Origin: Candidatus Thiodictyon intracellulare
Lineage (GTDB): Bacteria; Pseudomonadota; Gammaproteobacteria; Chromatiales; Chromatiaceae
Length of the DNA: 9,337 nucleotides
NCBI GenBank assembly: GCA_016292295.1
Contig: JADNEJ010000015.1
Span: forward strand, 1-9,337
Reading direction: 5' to 3'
In this document: piece after piece, positions 7,801-9,337 of the stretch
How the letters are laid out: each line of letters starts with the position of its first letter
How positions within the stretch are numbered: the stretch's first letter is position 1
Translations under genes and position numbers: made by a program
Notes under the pieces: model-generated
Database searches by the model: none
Seen by the model: the letters and a program-made list of their open reading frames with translations, nothing else
Told to the model about the DNA's origin: nothing

Positions 7801-9017
7801 CAGCGCAGCCGCTCCCAGGCGCCGACGAGTTTGAAGGTCCCGGGGCTGGGATTGAGATCCAGGTCGCCCTTGGCGGAAAACCGCGCCCCTGAGACGGACT
7901 CGGTGAGGTCGAGTGTGCGCAGGTCGAGCCGCCGGTCCTGCCACTGGGCGTCTAGGGCCGCCGTCAGGTGGCCGAAATCCTCATGGTTCGGTGCCGTGCC
8001 GTCCAGGCTGCCGGTGAGGGTCGCGGCCGCCAGGTTCCCGTGGGTCTCCAGGCGCCCGCGCACCGCCACCTCGAGGGCGTCCGTCTGGAAGTCCGGCACC
8101 CGCACGCCCTTGACCTGCACCACACCGTCCCAGCGTGGGCGCCTCAGCACCTCGTCTACCTGGACGCTCAGTTTCACTTGGACCGAGCCAGTCAGGTCGT
8201 ACGCGACGACAAGCCGGCCGAGGTCCCCGCCGAGGTGCCCGCGGCCTGCGATCTGCACCGCGGGCGGCATGGTCAGGTCCCAGTCCAGTTTCAGGTCTAA
8301 TGGATACTGACCCGTCAACTGGGCTTGGCCCGCGGCCCTGGCCTTGAGCCCATACTGCTCCGCGGCCAGTTCCAAGCCTATGAGGTCCAGATCGCTGCCG
8401 GTGACGCGCGCCCCCAGGGCGGCGCGATCCAGCACGAAGAGCGGCGCGGCCACCTCGCGGTGCAGGACGCGCAGGTTCTCCACCAGGGCCTCGCCGATTT
8501 CGGCCTGCAGGGGGAGCGCCACCTGCGGCAAAACGATGGCCGCGGCCTGTGCGGCCTCGGACGGGGTTGTGACCACATCGACGTTGCGAGCGGCGACCCG
8601 GGCGATGCGCAGGGTGCCCATGACGACGGCCAGGGGCGACCAGTCGAGGTCGAAGCTGCCTAGGCGCAGATCCAGGTCGGGAAGCCAGATCTGCACGTCC
8701 TCTAGGTGCAGCCTCCCCAGGACCCGGCCCTGCGCCTTGCCCACCTGGATCAAGCCGGGTGCCAGGTCAGCCGCTAGGGCGAGCGCGGTGCGCAACCCGC
8801 TCTGGGTCCCCAGTACCAGCCCCAGCAGCAGCACCACCAGGAGCAGGGCCGGGACCAGGATCGCGCCCAGCAGACGCAGGACCCGGATCACGGGATGGCG
8901 GCGACGACCGACCGAGATGCCGGCCGGCGCCGCGGGAGCGGGCGGGACCGGCACCGCTGCCGGGGCGGACGGGACCGGCGGCGCCGCCGGGGCGGGTTCA
9001 TGAGTGTCCGTGGTCAT
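4890..9017 (-). CDS. tamB: TamB, inner-membrane-anchored translocation and assembly module protein
   Basis: 1375 residues, a usual size for the family (E. coli TamB 1259). The protein is anchored in the inner membrane and spans the periplasm as a long hydrophobic-grooved beta structure. It is implicated in outer-membrane protein assembly with TamA and in phospholipid transport to the outer membrane. A single signal-anchor lies at about 46-70. GRVLGRLHLEDVQI (97-110) is the typical first strand pattern. Two cysteines in PLCLRNGKGSEGCLGF (C840, C850) match the paired-cysteine element of many TamBs. The C-terminal DUF490/TamB domain covers about the last 330 residues, with DAFGVRGRLIGDLRI, GQLAIVDGVYRFNPG, YLLTGIAPR and a final DIFYKFER. 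An unusual Pro/Ala-rich stretch (8-33) precedes the anchor. ATG 9017 has AGGAAG (9035-9030) 12 bases upstream. First gene of the minus-strand block; tamA, commonly just upstream, is missing and an IS end lies 89 bp away. Confidence 0.94.
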   Translation of the reverse strand: MTTDTHEPAPAAPPVPSAPAAVPVPPAPAAPAGISVGRRRHPVIRVLRLLGAILVPALLLVVLLLGLVLGTQSGLRTALALAADLAPGLIQVGKAQGRVLGRLHLEDVQIWLPDLDLRLGSFDLDWSPLAVVMGTLRIARVAARNVDVVTTPSEAAQAAAIVLPQVALPLQAEIGEALVENLRVLHREVAAPLFVLDRAALGARVTGSDLDLIGLELAAEQYGLKARAAGQAQLTGQYPLDLKLDWDLTMPPAVQIAGRGHLGGDLGRLVVAYDLTGSVQVKLSVQVDEVLRRPRWDGVVQVKGVRVPDFQTDALEVAVRGRLETHGNLAAATLTGSLDGTAPNHEDFGHLTAALDAQWQDRRLDLRTLDLTESVSGARFSAKGDLDLNPSPGTFKLVGAWERLRWPLTGAVIATAPQGRVQASGTFDAYDYAVSGTVQGSAFPAIDLDLWGQGDAKGTRISALRMLTLGGSLEAAGRLTWAPDLTWDLKAEAKDLNPSVIVQGVEDRIGFSLATKGGLAGFSYDLTAAAQGLGLPPTRLLLGGTGDLQGTEIVSLRLDVLKGRIDGRARVAWDPAVAWEADLAAVGVDPGSYAPEWPGRIDGRISSRGTLEAKSPNLTATLIGIQGTLRGYPITAAGQVQMAAGTIRIDGLRAASGPSSARVDGVINEKLDLRFELASPDLASLMPRAKGSVQARGKVQGGIKGPTVALEIEAKDAALAGQGIARLMGSVDLALTPEGPLRVQLDGQGLTAGGLHWERLEVRGDGSVPNHRLSVVATGQPLSIRLEAAVGLKLAAAGPAAYRGTLSRLDLDSASDGNWRLQKAMPLSLIGPKVAAGPLCLRNGKGSEGCLGFDQTDPGEWTATIDLDPLGAELVQDLLPANLAAQGAARVKGRFTAKGPVLTGSALAELPQGRLRLDLGQARFEELDLSQARLTLDASARGLRARLDLPLRGLGQLGASVDLPGWRLDAPARPDQPLRGAVHGGVAGLARFSNLVPNLTGITGKLALDFDLGGTLSRPGVKGQATLRGFGAEVALFGTKITNLNVTLAAPALERLTIQGQCEVGGRRLWLSGDAASGADGLSGQLLIVGERLKVADTKEYQVTVSPHIEIGLTPQGAQVRGEIKVPEARIRPRKLPAGTLLPSPDIVLVDQTWAHKLPFPVDLDLRLKLGNDVTIDAFGVRGRLIGDLRIRQAPGREMLGDGQLAIVDGVYRFNPGIGLGTDLIPILSGLGTELGTPLTITQGLLVFSSSPIGNPGLLLMAQRESGSLNAGVRVVGTLRNSRFAFFSESDPGMKQAEITKYLLTGIAPRADGGQGGEALAVGTYVAPNLYMEYESGIGDSKNAVKLRYDLSRSIELEAESGSTPGADIFYKFER

Positions 9018-9106
9018 GCTTGGGCAGTGCTTCCTGGTCAGCGGTCAGTTGCGAAGACGGTGCAGGGAAATAGGCCAGCGTAGGCTCGGGAGCGGCCCTG
9101 CCCATC
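9018..9106 (-). promoter_or_regulatory. Short tamB leader between the IS end and the start codon
   Basis: The whole upstream region of tamB before the IS is 89 bp. I see no convincing -35/-10 pair on the minus strand. The only element I can support is a purine-rich AGGAAG (9035-9030), 12 bases before ATG 9017, a slightly wide spacing. The stretch may be the truncated remainder of the native upstream region, so transcription may come from the IS. Confidence 0.4.
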
Positions 9107-9337
9107 CTAGCAGCCTGTCGAACTTAGCGACCGGCGCCACCGCCTGAGGCCCTTGAACGGGCTTTTGTCGCAAGAAAGAGACGGTTTTCGGCTAGAAACG
9201 CAGTTTTCCGCGGTATTCTCCTTACTGCAGACGTAATACGGCCATCCGTTTTAGGTTCCACGCCAGGCAGACTAGCGTCGATTCGCCCGGGACGTTGTCC
9301 AGTCCACGGGTGAGAAATTGGCGGAAGCCCATCACCG
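9107..9337 (-). mobile_element. 3' end of an IS1182-like insertion sequence (right copy, inverted)
   Basis: 9107-9271 is the reverse complement of 1-165 with 14 mismatches and no gap; the element continues off the right edge. Orientation is opposite to the left copy, so both transposase 3' ends point inward. The IS boundary at 9107 is set by the loss of similarity between the copies. Both copies end in CTGCTAG; CTAG might be a palindromic target sequence rather than IS DNA, which is inference. Confidence 0.82.
9222..9335 (-). CDS. IS1182-like transposase, C-terminal part (runs off the right edge)
   Basis: The minus strand from 9335 encodes VMGFRQFLTRGLDNVPGES, then TLVCLAWNLKRMAVLRLQ and a TAA at 9224-9222. 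GFRQFLTRGLDNV followed by LVCLAWNLKRM is the standard close of IS1182-type DDE transposases (compare MGYxxFLxRGxxxVxxE...LxxLAxNLKR). The stop here is probably the native one, since the left copy has a sense codon in its place. The N-terminal and catalytic parts lie outside the window, so activity cannot be assessed. It reads toward tamB, whose start is 205 bases beyond the stop codon. Confidence 0.75.
   Translation of the reverse strand: MMGFRQFLTRGLDNVPGESTLVCLAWNLKRMAVLRLQ

Noticed and set aside
1..9337. CRISPR array, tRNA, rRNA or riboswitch
   Set aside because: I saw no regularly spaced repeats, no tRNA-like cloverleaf with a TTCGANNC loop and no rRNA-like or riboswitch-like conserved block on either strand.

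Overview
The window looks like a chromosomal stretch of a high-GC gammaproteobacterium. A purple sulfur bacterium of the Chromatiaceae is my best guess. This rests on the GC-rich coding style, a two-membrane envelope gene set (tamB plus a lipid A-type acyltransferase) and the protein-level look of Pcm; it is inference and no marker gene is present.

Layout, left to right. Positions 1-165 are the 3' end of an IS element, probably IS1182-like, whose transposase reads rightward. Ten bases after it begins pcm (175-849, + strand), an intact protein-L-isoaspartate O-methyltransferase gene. Pcm converges on a decayed AAA-type ATPase gene of the AAA_14/DUF4143 kind (846-1461, - strand). From about 1520 to 2945 lies an IS graveyard: the 3' part of an IS4-family transposase with a stop and a frameshift, a stretch of about 265 bp I cannot assign, a 51-codon N-terminal scrap of a second IS4-type (DUF4372-like) transposase, and AT-rich DNA falling to 30% GC in places. 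Then comes a tight three-gene minus-strand block: tamB (9017-4890), an LpxL/HtrB-type acyltransferase (4885-3920) and a multi-pass membrane protein of the flippase-like/LPG-synthase-TM family (to 2859). Positions 9107-9337 hold a second copy of the same IS 3' end, inverted relative to the first.

How the genes work together. TamB bridges the inner and outer membrane and is implicated in outer-membrane biogenesis and phospholipid movement. The acyltransferase acylates a lipid A precursor or a related lipid at the inner membrane, and the third protein belongs to a superfamily associated with lipid handling. The block therefore reads as an envelope-lipid operon. Its usual partner tamA is absent; its expected place upstream of tamB is taken by the IS copy.

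The most notable structural fact is that two inward-facing IS 3' ends (165 bp, ungapped, 14 mismatches by hand count) bracket the whole segment. Each sits directly upstream of, and co-directional with, an intact gene (pcm on the left, tamB on the right). The segment could invert by recombination between the copies, and both genes may be read from IS-borne transcription. I did not find a clearly new biological system; the rest is ordinary housekeeping genes next to degraded mobile DNA.
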